A stretch of DNA of 64,000 nt from Luteipulveratus halotolerans. GTDB lineage: Bacteria; Actinomycetota; Actinomycetes; Actinomycetales; Dermatophilaceae. Both the position numbers and the translations under genes were made by a program. The notes beneath the pieces are model-generated. The model was not told the DNA's origin. It saw only the letters and a program-made list of their open reading frames with translations, and did no database searches. The stretch spans positions 3,038,001 through 3,102,000 of the forward strand of contig NZ_LAIR01000002.1 in the NCBI RefSeq assembly GCF_001247745.1, read 5' to 3'. Shown piece by piece: positions 51,372-61,342 of the stretch (positions are counted from its first letter, which is position 1; each line of letters starts with the position of its first letter).

Positions 51372-52280
51372 TCAGGCCGGGGCGTCGAGGCGGGCGCGCT
51401 GGTCGTCGGTCAGCGTGATGGCCGCCGCGTCGATCGCCTCGTCGAGCTGGGCCACCGAGCTTGCTCCGATGATCGGGCGCACCCCGCGAGCGAGCAGCCA
51501 CGCCAGCACGACCTGCCCCGGCTTGGCCCCGACCTCGGAGGCGACGTCGGCCAGCGCCGCCAGCCGCGCCGTCGTACCGGGGTGGTCGTACGCCGACGGC
51601 AGCGGCCGGTCGGCGCGGTCGTACGAGCCCTGGATCAGCGGCGAGTACGCCCACAGCTCGACGTCCGGGTGCGAGGCGAGGTAGTCGGTCGTCTCGAGGT
51701 TGGCGAAGCCGTACGGGTGGTCCTTCCCCTCGACGTGCGCGCCGGGTCGCGGCTCGACGTAGGACGTGGTCAGCTGCAGCAGGTCGAACGCCGGCAGCTC
51801 GCGCTGCTCGGCCAGCATGCGCAGCCGTGACACCCGCCAGGTCGGGTGGTTGGACAGGCCGATGCGGCCGACCAGGCCCTCGGCCACGAGCGCACCGAAC
51901 GTCTCGACCACCTCGACGTCAGGCGTGGACCGGTCCTCACCGTGCGCCCAGTAGACGTCCAGCCGGTCGACCCCCAGGAGGTCGAGCGAGGCGGCGACCT
52001 CGCGGCGTACGACGTCGGCGCCCAGGCCCTCGATGCCGTCACCGGCCGGGTTGACCCCGACCTTGGACGCGAGCTCGACGTCGGCACCCGGGTGAGCGCG
52101 CAGCCACTCCCCCAGGCAGGTCTCGGACAGGCCGCTGCCACCCGCCCAGAAGGCGTAGCAGTTGGCCGTGTCGAGCATGCGTCCGCCGGCCTCGACGAAC
52201 CGGTCGATCAGCGCGTGCGAGGTGGCGGTGTCCGTGCGACCGCCGAAGTACATCGTGCCGAGGACGAGCTGGGAGGCCAT
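51372..52280 (-). CDS. Aldo/keto reductase
   Basis: A 302-residue (beta/alpha)8 NADPH-dependent oxidoreductase: LVLGTMYFGGRTD at the start, catalytic Asp/Tyr in LDTANCYAFWAGG, Lys in ELASKVGVN, His in VYWAHGEDRST, and the cofactor segment RPIIGASSVAQLDEA near the end. ATG at 52280 with TACGCT 6 nt upstream. Substrate not inferable. Confidence 0.9.
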   Translation of the reverse strand: MASQLVLGTMYFGGRTDTATSHALIDRFVEAGGRMLDTANCYAFWAGGSGLSETCLGEWLRAHPGADVELASKVGVNPAGDGIEGLGADVVRREVAASLDLLGVDRLDVYWAHGEDRSTPDVEVVETFGALVAEGLVGRIGLSNHPTWRVSRLRMLAEQRELPAFDLLQLTTSYVEPRPGAHVEGKDHPYGFANLETTDYLASHPDVELWAYSPLIQGSYDRADRPLPSAYDHPGTTARLAALADVASEVGAKPGQVVLAWLLARGVRPIIGASSVAQLDEAIDAAAITLTDDQRARLDAPA

Positions 52281-52286
52281 GCGGTC

Positions 52287-52292
52287 AGCGTA
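52287..52292 (-). promoter_or_regulatory. -10 element TACGCT of the aldo/keto reductase gene (leaderless)
   Basis: Ends 6 nt before the ATG at 52280 on the minus strand. Confidence 0.5.
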
Positions 52293-52374
52293 CGGAACAG
52301 CCCGGAGCGCCGGCCGCGCCGTCGTTATCGTGGCGAGCGGTCCCGCCCCGGGGGCCTGCGCGAAGGAGGAACCG

Positions 52375-53722
<1,348 letters not shown>

Positions 53723-53724
<2 letters not shown>

Positions 53725-53796
53725 GGGCGCCGCTTCTTCGTCAGGCCAGCGGCTCTTCATCAGGCCCGCCGCTTCTTCTGAGGGCGCCGCTTCTTC
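53723..53796. repeat. Short direct repeats GAGGGCGCCGCTTCTTC after gdhA
   Basis: A 17-nt unit at 53723-53739 recurs exactly at 53780-53796, with a partial GCCGCTTCTTCTG copy between. Function unknown. Confidence 0.7.
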
Positions 53797-53845
53797 AGAG
53801 GCCCGCGGCGCGCAGGGCACCCGGCGTTCACCTGCGGACGGGACC

Positions 53846-55003
53846 GTGTGCCCTGTGATCCACGGCCAGGCCACGGCACCCGCCCGCGTCGCCCAGCTCG
53901 CCAACTTCATCGGCCCGGTGTCGGGCGGGATGAAGGTCGTCGTCGAGCGGCTCGGCGCGGCGTACACCCGTGCCGGCGTCGAACGCCTGCTCGTCATCCC
54001 CGGCCCCGAGGACGCCCGGGTCCGTACGCCGGCCGGCACGGTCGTGCAGATCAAAGCACCGCGAGTCGTCGGCGACTACCGGATGATCGTGCAGCCGTGG
54101 CGGGTCATCGAGGTGCTGGAGGAGTTCGCGCCGACCTCGCTGGAGATATCCGACAAGTCGACGCTGCTGCCGGTCACCCGCTGGGCACGCCGCGCGGGGG
54201 TGCCGACCGTGCTGTTCTCGCACGAGCACATGAGCGCGATGCTCCAGCTGCGCACCGGCCGCGCGGGATCGGTGGCTGCGCCGATCTCACTGCTCAACCG
54301 GATCCTGCTGCGCCAGTTCGACACGATCGTCGTGACGTCCGCGTACGCCGCCGCCGAGTTCGCGCGCGTGCCCGGTCCACGCACCGCCCGGCTGCTGAAG
54401 GTGCCGCTCGGGGTCGACCTGGAGACGTTCCACCCGCGGGAGCGGCCGGCGTACGACGGTCCGTTGCGTCTGGTGCACGCAGGTCGCCTCTCCCGTGAGA
54501 AGAGCCCGCACCTGGCCGTCGCGACCGCGGTCGAGCTGCACCGCCGCGGCGTGCCCGTGCGGCTCGACGTGCTCGGCGACGGTCCCCACCGGGACGAGCT
54601 GGAGGCGATCGCGGGAGCCGCGCCGGTGGTGTTCCACGGTCACGTCGCTTCCCGCAGCGAGCTCGCGACCCGCCTGGCCGCAGCCGACATCAGCCTGTCG
54701 GTGTGCCCGGCCGAGACGTTCGGTCTCGCGGTGCTGGAGGCGCTCGCGTGCGGCACCCCTGTCGTGACCGCTGACGTCGGCGGCGGCCGCGAGCTGGTCG
54801 ACCGTTCGTGCGGTGCGTGGGGCTCCCCCGACCCGTCGTCGTTGGCGGACGCGGTCGAGCGACTGGCAGCCCGCCCGGCCGACGTCGTACGAGCATCGGC
54901 GCGTCGCCGTGCGTGCGAGTTCACCTGGGACAGAACAGAATCCGCGATGCTCGCGCTGCACCTCGACGCAGTCGCGTCCTCACCTGTCGACAGGTCCGCA
55001 TAG
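53846..55003 (+). CDS. Glycosyltransferase family 4 protein
   Basis: A 385-residue GT-B glycosyltransferase. N-terminal acceptor domain with ANFIGPVSGGMKVVVERLG; C-terminal donor domain with LVHAGRLSREKSPHLAVATA, VFHGHVASRSELATRLAAAD and the EX7E motif in CPAETFGLAVLEALACGTPVV. Family members often use GDP-mannose in lipoglycan synthesis; the actual substrate is unknown. Start is GTG 53846 or 53855. It is the last core-type gene before the AT-richer two-gene island. Confidence 0.88.
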   Translation: MCPVIHGQATAPARVAQLANFIGPVSGGMKVVVERLGAAYTRAGVERLLVIPGPEDARVRTPAGTVVQIKAPRVVGDYRMIVQPWRVIEVLEEFAPTSLEISDKSTLLPVTRWARRAGVPTVLFSHEHMSAMLQLRTGRAGSVAAPISLLNRILLRQFDTIVVTSAYAAAEFARVPGPRTARLLKVPLGVDLETFHPRERPAYDGPLRLVHAGRLSREKSPHLAVATAVELHRRGVPVRLDVLGDGPHRDELEAIAGAAPVVFHGHVASRSELATRLAAADISLSVCPAETFGLAVLEALACGTPVVTADVGGGRELVDRSCGAWGSPDPSSLADAVERLAARPADVVRASARRRACEFTWDRTESAMLALHLDAVASSPVDRSA

Positions 55004-55086
55004 AACCGGCGACCGCATAGGTCGAAATGTCTAGCCGCGTCCTGCGCGACCGAGCCAACGTGCGCACACCGATCAAGTGATTGATC

Positions 55087-55092
55087 TAGCAT
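55087..55092 (+). promoter_or_regulatory. -10 element TAGCAT of the AAA ATPase / DUF4435 operon (leaderless)
   Basis: Ends 7 nt before the ATG at 55100; the island uses the same promoter type as resident genes. Confidence 0.45.
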
Positions 55093-55099
55093 CGCCGAC

Positions 55100-56458
55100 A
55101 TGAGCTCCCCAGCCGCGCTGCTCGCCCGCGTCAGAGTATCTAATCTTCTTGGCGCCTTCGACCACGAAATTGACTTCCCGCCAGATTGGCCATTCGTTAT
55201 CATCCACGGGCCAAACGGGATCGGAAAAACAAAACTGTTGGAACTCGTGAAGGCCGCGGCTTCGCTAGATACTTCACCGCTCGAAGATATTCCTTTCAGC
55301 CGCATTGATCTCGAATTCACTTCTGGCGCTACGCTCTCTATTCAGCGAGCACTCGAATGGGCGCCAAACGAAAAGATCAACGTTCGCCTCCAGGAAGATT
55401 CGGAATCCTCCGCCATAGAGTATTCCTACCCCCGTTCGGAAAGACATATCGTCACACAGTGGCTCCTCGAGAACACCCGGTACGAACCTGCGACGCCCGA
55501 CGGCGATATTTGGGAGGACCCGAACGATGGAGAGATAATCCCCTTCGAAATTCTAGCGCGGCGCTTCCGAAACGTGATCCGTTCTCATATGCGGTCACTC
55601 GAAGACTTCGGGACCAGAGATATGCCGAAGCCACCGAAGCGGATCGAGGATTTTATGAGCCTCGTAAATATCCACCTCATTCACACTCAGCGCCTGCTGA
55701 TTCAGAGCAAGGCTGTGGAGCCCGACCGGCCTTACATGCGCAATCACGGCCCAAGGTGGCGGAGCGCCGTTAATGAACATTCCGAACATCTAAAGGAACA
55801 ACTTGCCGCTGCAATCACCGATAATTCTCGCATTGGACAGGAACTAGACCGCTCATTTCCATCACGCATAATGGGGCAGGATGTTCCGACCGACGCCACC
55901 GAGGAGGCGGTGAGAGCTCGATACGGAACGCAGAACGAACTACGCTCTCGCCTTTCTCAATTCAACCTGATCGGCCAGCAGGGTGACGTCTCACTGCCGT
56001 CCCGACGTCTCACGGAAATTGAGATCCGAACCCTCTGGACTTACCTTGATGACACTGAGAAGAAACTGGGCTCCTTCCAATCTATTCTAGAACGCCTCGA
56101 GCTCTTTGTTGCTCTAATGAATGAGCGACTTACGAGAAAGACCGTGTCTATCGATATTGACAGTGGCCTGACCATCACTCGCGACGATACAGGCGATGTC
56201 GTTGGAGTAGCTAATCTGTCATCCGGGGAACAGCATGAGTTGGTCCTCATGTACGACCTCATCTTTCGCACTCCTCCAAACGCAACCGTCTTGATCGACG
56301 AACCGGAGATCTCCCTCCACGTGGCGTGGCAGACAGTTTTCATTTCGGACATCACGCGCATCGCGGAACTCTCCAACATCAGATTCATTGTCGCGACCCA
56401 TTCTCCGCAGATCATCGACAAATGGTGGGATCGGACCGTGGAGCTGAAACAATCGTGA
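55100..56458 (+). CDS. ABC-type AAA ATPase, PARIS AriA-like
   Basis: A 452-residue SMC/ABC-like ATPase: Walker A HGPNGIGKT (to residue 44), an inserted helical region, signature LSSGEQHELV near 373, Walker B TVLIDEPEISLH near 400 and the D/H loop ATHSPQIIDKWW near 432. This is the AAA_15/AAA_21 type found in OLD-like and PARIS systems. It overlaps a DUF4435 gene by 4 nt (GTGA), the AriA-AriB arrangement in which the ATPase senses phage anti-restriction proteins and releases the Toprim effector. The gene is AT-richer than its neighbours with different codon use, implying transfer. PARIS identity is inference from domains and order. Confidence 0.82.
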   Translation: MSSPAALLARVRVSNLLGAFDHEIDFPPDWPFVIIHGPNGIGKTKLLELVKAAASLDTSPLEDIPFSRIDLEFTSGATLSIQRALEWAPNEKINVRLQEDSESSAIEYSYPRSERHIVTQWLLENTRYEPATPDGDIWEDPNDGEIIPFEILARRFRNVIRSHMRSLEDFGTRDMPKPPKRIEDFMSLVNIHLIHTQRLLIQSKAVEPDRPYMRNHGPRWRSAVNEHSEHLKEQLAAAITDNSRIGQELDRSFPSRIMGQDVPTDATEEAVRARYGTQNELRSRLSQFNLIGQQGDVSLPSRRLTEIEIRTLWTYLDDTEKKLGSFQSILERLELFVALMNERLTRKTVSIDIDSGLTITRDDTGDVVGVANLSSGEQHELVLMYDLIFRTPPNATVLIDEPEISLHVAWQTVFISDITRIAELSNIRFIVATHSPQIIDKWWDRTVELKQS

Positions 56459-57288
56459 ATTCCTTGGCGGCGCGCCTCACGGGCGATCACTTCTTCAATA
56501 CAAACAAAATGCTCCGCATACAAGATGCGCGCATAGTCCTCATGGTTGAATCTAGCGATGACGTCAGCATCATTCGACGGCACGCTGATTCCACATCCAT
56601 CCGCCTGGCGCCAACGAGTGGAAAGAAGAACCTGATCGCCGCGGCCAACAAGCACCGCGAAGCGGGCGACGATTGGGTTATTGGCCTCGTTGACCGCGAC
56701 TTTGATGACGAGGATGAGATCCCGGAGAATGTGGTCCCAGTCGAGGCCTATGACATCGACTCTCATTTCATCGTCAGTCATCCTCGAATATTGCGTACTT
56801 TATTGGAATCGTACCTTCCCGATGTCGCCTCGGATACGCTTGAAAGCGCCAGGCAAGACATAGTGGCTGCCGCGAAAGTTGTGGGATGTGCACGGCTTGC
56901 ATCCATCCAGCTCGAGCACGGAGTGTCCTTCGACTCATTCCCGATGATCTTGGTTCTAAATGCATCCAGGGATACCCTTGATCCGATATCGGCAATCCTT
57001 GACGTGAAATACTGCGACGACGACCGTGCGACAGAAGTTCGAAAGAAGGTCATTTCTCTTTATCCAACCCAGGACGATTCTTCTATTTGTAACGGTCATG
57101 ACCTCGCGCGCGCTACGGCGGCGCTTATCTCCATGAAGATTGGTCTTTCAGTACCCCACAAGGCACTCGCCGCAAGCCTCCGAGCAGTGATCTCTTGCGA
57201 CGAGTTCCAGAAGTCACGGTTTGCTCAAGCCATTGGCAACTGGGCTAGCGAGAACCACTCGAGGGACATCTGGATATGTCCCTGCTGA
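56455..57288 (+). CDS. DUF4435 / Toprim-like protein, PARIS AriB-like effector
   Basis: A 277-residue protein with GTG start overlapping the ATPase stop. The Toprim-like core shows the acidic Glu32 in IVLMVESSDDVSII and the DxD pair Asp80/Asp82 in VIGLVDRDFDDEDE, followed by VVPVEAYDIDSHFI, as in DUF4435 proteins. In PARIS the AriB partner is a nuclease (tRNA-cleaving in the characterised case) held inactive by AriA. Same AT-rich composition as the ATPase gene. A stand-alone OLD-like nuclease pair is the alternative reading. Confidence 0.8.
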   Translation: MNSLAARLTGDHFFNTNKMLRIQDARIVLMVESSDDVSIIRRHADSTSIRLAPTSGKKNLIAAANKHREAGDDWVIGLVDRDFDDEDEIPENVVPVEAYDIDSHFIVSHPRILRTLLESYLPDVASDTLESARQDIVAAAKVVGCARLASIQLEHGVSFDSFPMILVLNASRDTLDPISAILDVKYCDDDRATEVRKKVISLYPTQDDSSICNGHDLARATAALISMKIGLSVPHKALAASLRAVISCDEFQKSRFAQAIGNWASENHSRDIWICPC

Positions 57289-57441
57289 TCGCAGCCAGTA
57301 TGTGGCCCGCGCTCGGAATTTCGCCAACGGCGGCTGGTAATCAGACAGATGGTGATCTGACGGGCGACCACAGCGCCTGAGCCGCCCGCGACGCCGTGGC
57401 ACGTGCCAGCATGCGTGGACGGCATCGAGATCAGGAGCGGG

Positions 57442-58158
57442 ATGAACGACATGTGGACGCTCGTCGGGTTCGGCGTGATCATGCTGCTCACCGCGCTGAT
57501 GTTCCTCATCATGCTCTGGCGCACGATGAGTCGCCGGCGCCGGTGGACCCGCGTCGACGGCACGGTGACCTCGGTCAGGACCAAGCGGCAGAACACCGGC
57601 GAGACGCAGACGACGTTCAACTACCGCTACGTCGACGCGACCGGCGAGCAGCAACGCGGCACCGACACCCCGCTGCTGCGGGCGCCGCGCCGCAAGGCCA
57701 CCGTCGCCGTGATGTACGACCCCGCCGAGCCCGAGCGCAGCGAGATCGTCTCGACGCCGTGGCTGTGGACGTTGGCCGTGCTGTCCGTGCTGCTGATCTG
57801 CGTCGGCGGCTGGGCGCTCGCGGCGCGCCATCGCGTCCTGACACGACCGCGGTCCGCCTGCGTCGGCTCACGCCGGGCCGGTCGGCGTACGCCGTTCGCG
57901 CGCCCAGGCGACCGCGAACGCCACCGCGAACGCCAGGTGCACGACCACGAAAACCCTTGCCAGATCACGCGCTTCACCGGTCGCAATCCCGACGACGTCG
58001 TTGGCCGCAACCACACCGAAGCCGACCAGGTTGGCGAGCAGCACGGGCCGCATAACCTGCGAAGCCGGTGCTCGCGCACGTCCATTGACAGCAGGACTGT
58101 CAGGCAGCCGAGCTCGTTCGCGTGTCCTGGTGCGCGGCCTCGGGGCTCACATGGATGA
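57442..58158 (+). CDS. DUF3592 family membrane protein with a rearranged C-terminus
   Basis: A 238-codon frame. Residues 1-25 hold a membrane helix (LVGFGVIMLLTALMFLIMLW), residues about 35-105 the DUF3592 beta domain (VDGTVTSVRTKRQNTGETQT, YRYVDATGEQQRG, VAVMYDPAEPERSEIV) and a second helix follows (LWTLAVLSVLLICVGGWALA). From about residue 145 the frame runs across a duplicated segment antisense to a membrane-protein gene, giving an Arg/His-rich tail of non-family sequence. The native C-terminus was probably lost. Function of DUF3592 is unknown. Confidence 0.7.
   Translation: MNDMWTLVGFGVIMLLTALMFLIMLWRTMSRRRRWTRVDGTVTSVRTKRQNTGETQTTFNYRYVDATGEQQRGTDTPLLRAPRRKATVAVMYDPAEPERSEIVSTPWLWTLAVLSVLLICVGGWALAARHRVLTRPRSACVGSRRAGRRTPFARPGDRERHRERQVHDHENPCQITRFTGRNPDDVVGRNHTEADQVGEQHGPHNLRSRCSRTSIDSRTVRQPSSFACPGARPRGSHG
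57868..58053 (-). pseudogene. Truncated duplicate of the membrane-protein gene at 59554
   Basis: 61 codons (LLANLVGFGVVAANDVVGIA and ARVFVVVHLAFAVAFAVAWA) nearly identical in DNA and protein to the C-terminal half of the 126-residue gene at 59554-59934. The duplicated DNA spans roughly 57883-58053 and 59561-59730. The N-terminal half is missing, so it is a gene fragment. Confidence 0.85.
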
Positions 58159-59155
58159 CGGCCGCCGCGAGTCTGGGCAGCATCTCGAGCAGATGCTCCT
58201 CAGCGTGGTGGGCGACCTCGTGCCCCTCGGCGAGGGTGAGCGTCCGGCGTACGACCACGTCCGCATCGGCGTGGAGAGTGTGTCCGATCCAGCGCAACCG
58301 AAGCTGGCGTACGCCGCGTACATCGTCGACCGAGCAGATCGCCTCACGAGCGGTCGCCACCATCGCCGGGTCGACGGCATCCATCAGCCGCGCGCCGACC
58401 TGGTTCACCGCAGACCGCAGGACGCCGAGGATCGCCACGGCGATCACCAGACCGATCACAGGATCCGCCCAGGGCAGCCCGACCGCTGCGCCTCCGGCGC
58501 CGAGAACAACTGCGAGAGAGGTGAATCCGTCGGTACGCGCGTGGAGGCCGTCCGCGACGAGTGCTGCTGACCCGATCTGTCGTCCGACACGCATGCGGTA
58601 GCGCGCGACCATCTCGTTGCCGACAAAGCCGACCACCCCGGCGGCGGCCACCGCCCACAGGTGAGAGATGTCACGCGGGTTGAGCAGGCGGTCGACGGCC
58701 TCCCACGCCGCGAGCACGCTCGACAGCGCGATCATCACGACGACGAACACACCGGCGAGGTCCTCTGCGCGGCCGTAACCGTAGGTGAAACGATCGTTGG
58801 CTCCGCGAGCCGCAAGCCCGAACGCCACCAGCAACGGAATCGCCGTCGCAGCGTCGGCGACGTTGTGCATGGTGTCGCCGAGCAGCGCAACCGATCCGGT
58901 GAGGACGACCACCACGGCCTGCACGGCAGCGGTGGCCCCGAGAGCGAGCAGGCTCACCCACAGTGCCCTGCGGCCACGGACGTCGGCCTCGAGCGCGTCG
59001 TCGACCTGATCGGCCGGATCGTGCGAATGCGCTCCGAACAGCTCGGACAGCGCATGCCGCACCACGGCGAGCACGCCGGAGCCGTGCTCGTGGTCGTGGT
59101 GCTCGTCGTGATGGTGGTGATGCGCCTGGTCGGTCGCGCTGAGTCGATGCGTCAC
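58100..59155 (-). CDS. Cation diffusion facilitator (Zn2+/Co2+/Cd2+ exporter)
   Basis: A 351-residue CDF transporter. A His-rich cytoplasmic N-terminus (QAHHHHHDEHHDHEHG), six membrane helices with the metal site in LLGDTMHNVADA (helix 2, DxxxH-N) and ALVADGLHARTDGF (helix 5, HxxxD), and a C-terminal cytoplasmic domain with LHADADVVV. Exports divalent metals by proton exchange. Its start overlaps the ArsR-type repressor stop by 4 nt, forming a metal-inducible operon. Confidence 0.93.
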   Translation of the reverse strand: MTHRLSATDQAHHHHHDEHHDHEHGSGVLAVVRHALSELFGAHSHDPADQVDDALEADVRGRRALWVSLLALGATAAVQAVVVVLTGSVALLGDTMHNVADAATAIPLLVAFGLAARGANDRFTYGYGRAEDLAGVFVVVMIALSSVLAAWEAVDRLLNPRDISHLWAVAAAGVVGFVGNEMVARYRMRVGRQIGSAALVADGLHARTDGFTSLAVVLGAGGAAVGLPWADPVIGLVIAVAILGVLRSAVNQVGARLMDAVDPAMVATAREAICSVDDVRGVRQLRLRWIGHTLHADADVVVRRTLTLAEGHEVAHHAEEHLLEMLPRLAAAVIHVSPEAAHQDTRTSSAA

Positions 59156-59514
59156 GACAGCGACTCCAGTCGGCGGTGGTGCGCAGGGACGTCGTCGAGC
59201 AGGTGCTCGACGTGACCGATCGTGTCGACGACGAGCTGGCGGACATGGGAGTTCTCGACGCGATAGAGCACGGATGTGCCCTCCTTCCGGGTCGTCACCA
59301 GCCGAGCCATCCGCATGCGAGCGAGGTGCTGGGACACGCCCGGCACGGGTTTGCCGAGCAGGGAGGCGAGCTCGGACACCGATCGCTCCTCGTTGAGCAG
59401 CAGCCCCGCGAGGTGGAGTCGGGTCGGGTCGGCGAGGACCCGCAAGACCTCGACCGCCAGCGAGACGACCTCCTCGGACCAGATGGGTTCTTGCGGATTT
59501 GCGTGCATGCGCAA
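59152..59514 (-). CDS. ArsR/SmtB family metal-responsive repressor
   Basis: A 120-residue winged helix: LRVLADPTRLHLAGLLL, recognition helix GKPVPGVSQHLARMRMARLV, wing TTRKEGTSVLYRV. The C-terminal alpha5 helix has VVDTIGHVEHLLDDVPAHHRRLE, with Asp/His spacing like the zinc site of SmtB/CzrA, and lacks the Cys pair of arsenic sensors. Likely releases DNA on Zn2+ binding and derepresses the CDF exporter. An AGAGT-A-ACTCT palindrome abuts the start codon. Confidence 0.92.
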   Translation of the reverse strand: MRMHANPQEPIWSEEVVSLAVEVLRVLADPTRLHLAGLLLNEERSVSELASLLGKPVPGVSQHLARMRMARLVTTRKEGTSVLYRVENSHVRQLVVDTIGHVEHLLDDVPAHHRRLESLS

Positions 59515-59525
59515 AGAGTAACTCT
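59515..59525. promoter_or_regulatory. Putative ArsR operator AGAGTAACTCT
   Basis: An 11-nt perfect palindrome directly before the start at 59514, in the position expected for a repressor of its own short-leader transcript. Confidence 0.45.
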
Positions 59526-59553
59526 CGATTCGGTGGGACGAGACCGAGACCGG

Positions 59554-59934
59554 TCAGGCCGGCGTACGCCGCTCGCGCGCCCAGGCGACCGCGAAGGCCA
59601 CCGCGAACGCCAGGTGCACGACCACGAAAACCCTTGCCAGATCACGCGCTTCACCGGTCGCGACCCCGACGACATCGTTGGCGGCGACCACGCCGAAGCC
59701 GACCAGGTTGGCCAGCAGCACGAGCCGCACGACCAGCGGGGCCGCGGAGCGGGTCGACCAGTTGAGGACCGCGATCCCGATGAACGGCCCGCCGAGCAGA
59801 CGCAGCAGCGCGACCAGCTCGGTCGACGGGTCGTCCGGCACAGCGTCCACCCCGAATTGCGCGGGCACCAGCAGCAGCGCCAGCCCGATCACCGCGAGGT
59901 AGGTGCCGGCGATCATCAGCAGGGGCTTGTTCAT
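59554..59934 (-). CDS. Small four-helix membrane protein
   Basis: A 126-residue membrane protein with about four hydrophobic segments (LLMIAGTYLAVIGLALLLV, LLRLLGGPFIGIAVLNW, VRLVLLANLVGFGVVAANDV, VFVVVHLAFAVAFAVAWA). The arrangement is like DUF4345-type small membrane proteins, but I cannot confirm the family. A 170-bp piece of it has been copied to 57883-58053. Upstream of, and co-directional with, the ArsR gene. Confidence 0.75.
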   Translation of the reverse strand: MNKPLLMIAGTYLAVIGLALLLVPAQFGVDAVPDDPSTELVALLRLLGGPFIGIAVLNWSTRSAAPLVVRLVLLANLVGFGVVAANDVVGVATGEARDLARVFVVVHLAFAVAFAVAWARERRTPA

Positions 59935-60056
59935 GGCGGACGCCTCCGGGTCTCGGGCCTCGCCCCAGCCTGCGCGCCTCGCGACCTCGCCACCGTCGTA
60001 CGCCGGTGGCAGGTCCCGAATCCTGGTGCGCCCGTCGGTCGGCGAGGGCCGTCGGG

Positions 60057-61253
60057 TCAGGCCGCCGCGGGGTTCTCCAGGACGACGGCCAGGCCCTGAC
60101 CGACGCCGATGCAGATGGCCGCCACACCCCAGCGCTCACCGCGCTCGCGCAGCACCGCCGCGAGGGTGCCGAGGACCCGGCCGCCGCTCGCGCCGAGCGG
60201 GTGGCCGAGCGCGATCGCGCCGCCCCGGGTGTTGACCAGCTCGGGGTCCTTCAGGCCCTGCGCGAGCCAGGCGTCGACACAGACCAGAGACTGCACCGCG
60301 AACGCCTCGTTGAGCTCGACAGCGCCGACCTGTTCCCAGCCGATCCCCGCGCGGGCCAGTGCGCGACCGGCAGCCTCGACGGGGGCGTACCCGAATTCCT
60401 GCGGGTCGAGCGCGTACGCACCGCGCCCGGCGATGCGCGCGATGGGCTCGGCGCCGACCCGCTCAGCTGCGGCCCCCGACCCGAGCAGCACGGCGGACGC
60501 TCCATCGCTCAGCGGCGAGGCGTTGCCTGCGGTGATCGTGCCGTCCTTGCGAAAGCTCGGCTGCAGACCGGCGAGCTTGTCGGTGCTGCTGTCCGGTCGG
60601 ATGCCCTCGTCGCGGGTGAGCTCGGTGCCCTCGACCGGCGTCACGAGGTCGTCGTAGAACCCGTCGTCCCAGGCCTGTGCGGCGAGGCGATGGGAGCGTA
60701 CGGCGAACTCGTCCTGCCGCTCGCGGCTCACGTCGTGCTTGTCGCGCAGCTGCTCGTTGCACTCACCGAGGGAGGCCGTCCACTCCTTCGGCATCTCGGG
60801 GTTGACCAGTCGCCAGCCGAGCGTGGTCGACACGGCGGTGACGTTGCCGGCCGGGAAGCCCTTGGCCGGCTTGGGCAGCACCCACGGCGCGCGCGTCATC
60901 GACTCGACGCCGCCGACCAGGACGACGTCGGCGTCGCCGGTCTCGATCGCGCGCGAGCCGAGCATCGCCGCGTCGAGGCTGGACCCGCAGAGCCGGTTGA
61001 CCGTCGAGCCCGGCACCGACGTGGGCAGGCCGGCCAGGAGCGCAGCCATCCGGCCGACGTTGCGGTTCTCCTCACCGGCTCCGTTGGCGTTGCCCCAGAC
61101 CACCTCGTCGACGGCTGCGCGGTCGAGGTCGGGGATCGTCGCCAGCAGTGAGCTGATCGCGCTCGCGGCGAGGTCGTCGGGGCGTACGCCGGCGAGGCCT
61201 CCGTTGAAGCGACCGAACGGCGTACGGGTTGCGGCATAGACGTAGGCGCTCAC
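60057..61253 (-). CDS. Acetyl-CoA acyltransferase (thiolase)
   Basis: A 398-residue type II thiolase. Acylated Cys89 in STVNRLCGSSLDAAM, His in GGAIALGHPLGASG and second Cys in AICIGVGQGLAVVLE; NEAFAVQSL is intact. The N-terminus VSAYVYAATRTPFGRFNGGL resembles beta-ketoadipyl-CoA thiolases (PcaF) and general acetyl-CoA acetyltransferases; which one is not decidable because no catabolic neighbours are present. GTG 61253 is set by TACGGT 7 nt upstream and the family N-terminus. Confidence 0.92.
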   Translation of the reverse strand: MSAYVYAATRTPFGRFNGGLAGVRPDDLAASAISSLLATIPDLDRAAVDEVVWGNANGAGEENRNVGRMAALLAGLPTSVPGSTVNRLCGSSLDAAMLGSRAIETGDADVVLVGGVESMTRAPWVLPKPAKGFPAGNVTAVSTTLGWRLVNPEMPKEWTASLGECNEQLRDKHDVSRERQDEFAVRSHRLAAQAWDDGFYDDLVTPVEGTELTRDEGIRPDSSTDKLAGLQPSFRKDGTITAGNASPLSDGASAVLLGSGAAAERVGAEPIARIAGRGAYALDPQEFGYAPVEAAGRALARAGIGWEQVGAVELNEAFAVQSLVCVDAWLAQGLKDPELVNTRGGAIALGHPLGASGGRVLGTLAAVLRERGERWGVAAICIGVGQGLAVVLENPAAA

Positions 61254-61260
61254 AGAGGCC

Positions 61261-61266
61261 ACCGTA
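61261..61266 (-). promoter_or_regulatory. -10 element TACGGT of the thiolase gene (leaderless)
   Basis: Ends 7 nt before the GTG at 61253 on the minus strand. Confidence 0.5.
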
Positions 61267-61342
61267 GGCCCCGCTCGCGGCGGGTGGCTGTCGGTGGGTG
61301 GCCCTAGGGTCTTGACCGCCCGTACCCGTTCGCGGGGAACGC

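Noticed and set aside
59176..60099. Long plus-strand frame over the ArsR gene and the membrane-protein gene
   Set aside because: It is antisense to two genes with clear domains and its translation is low-complexity Arg/Asp/His, typical of the opposite frame of GC-rich genes.
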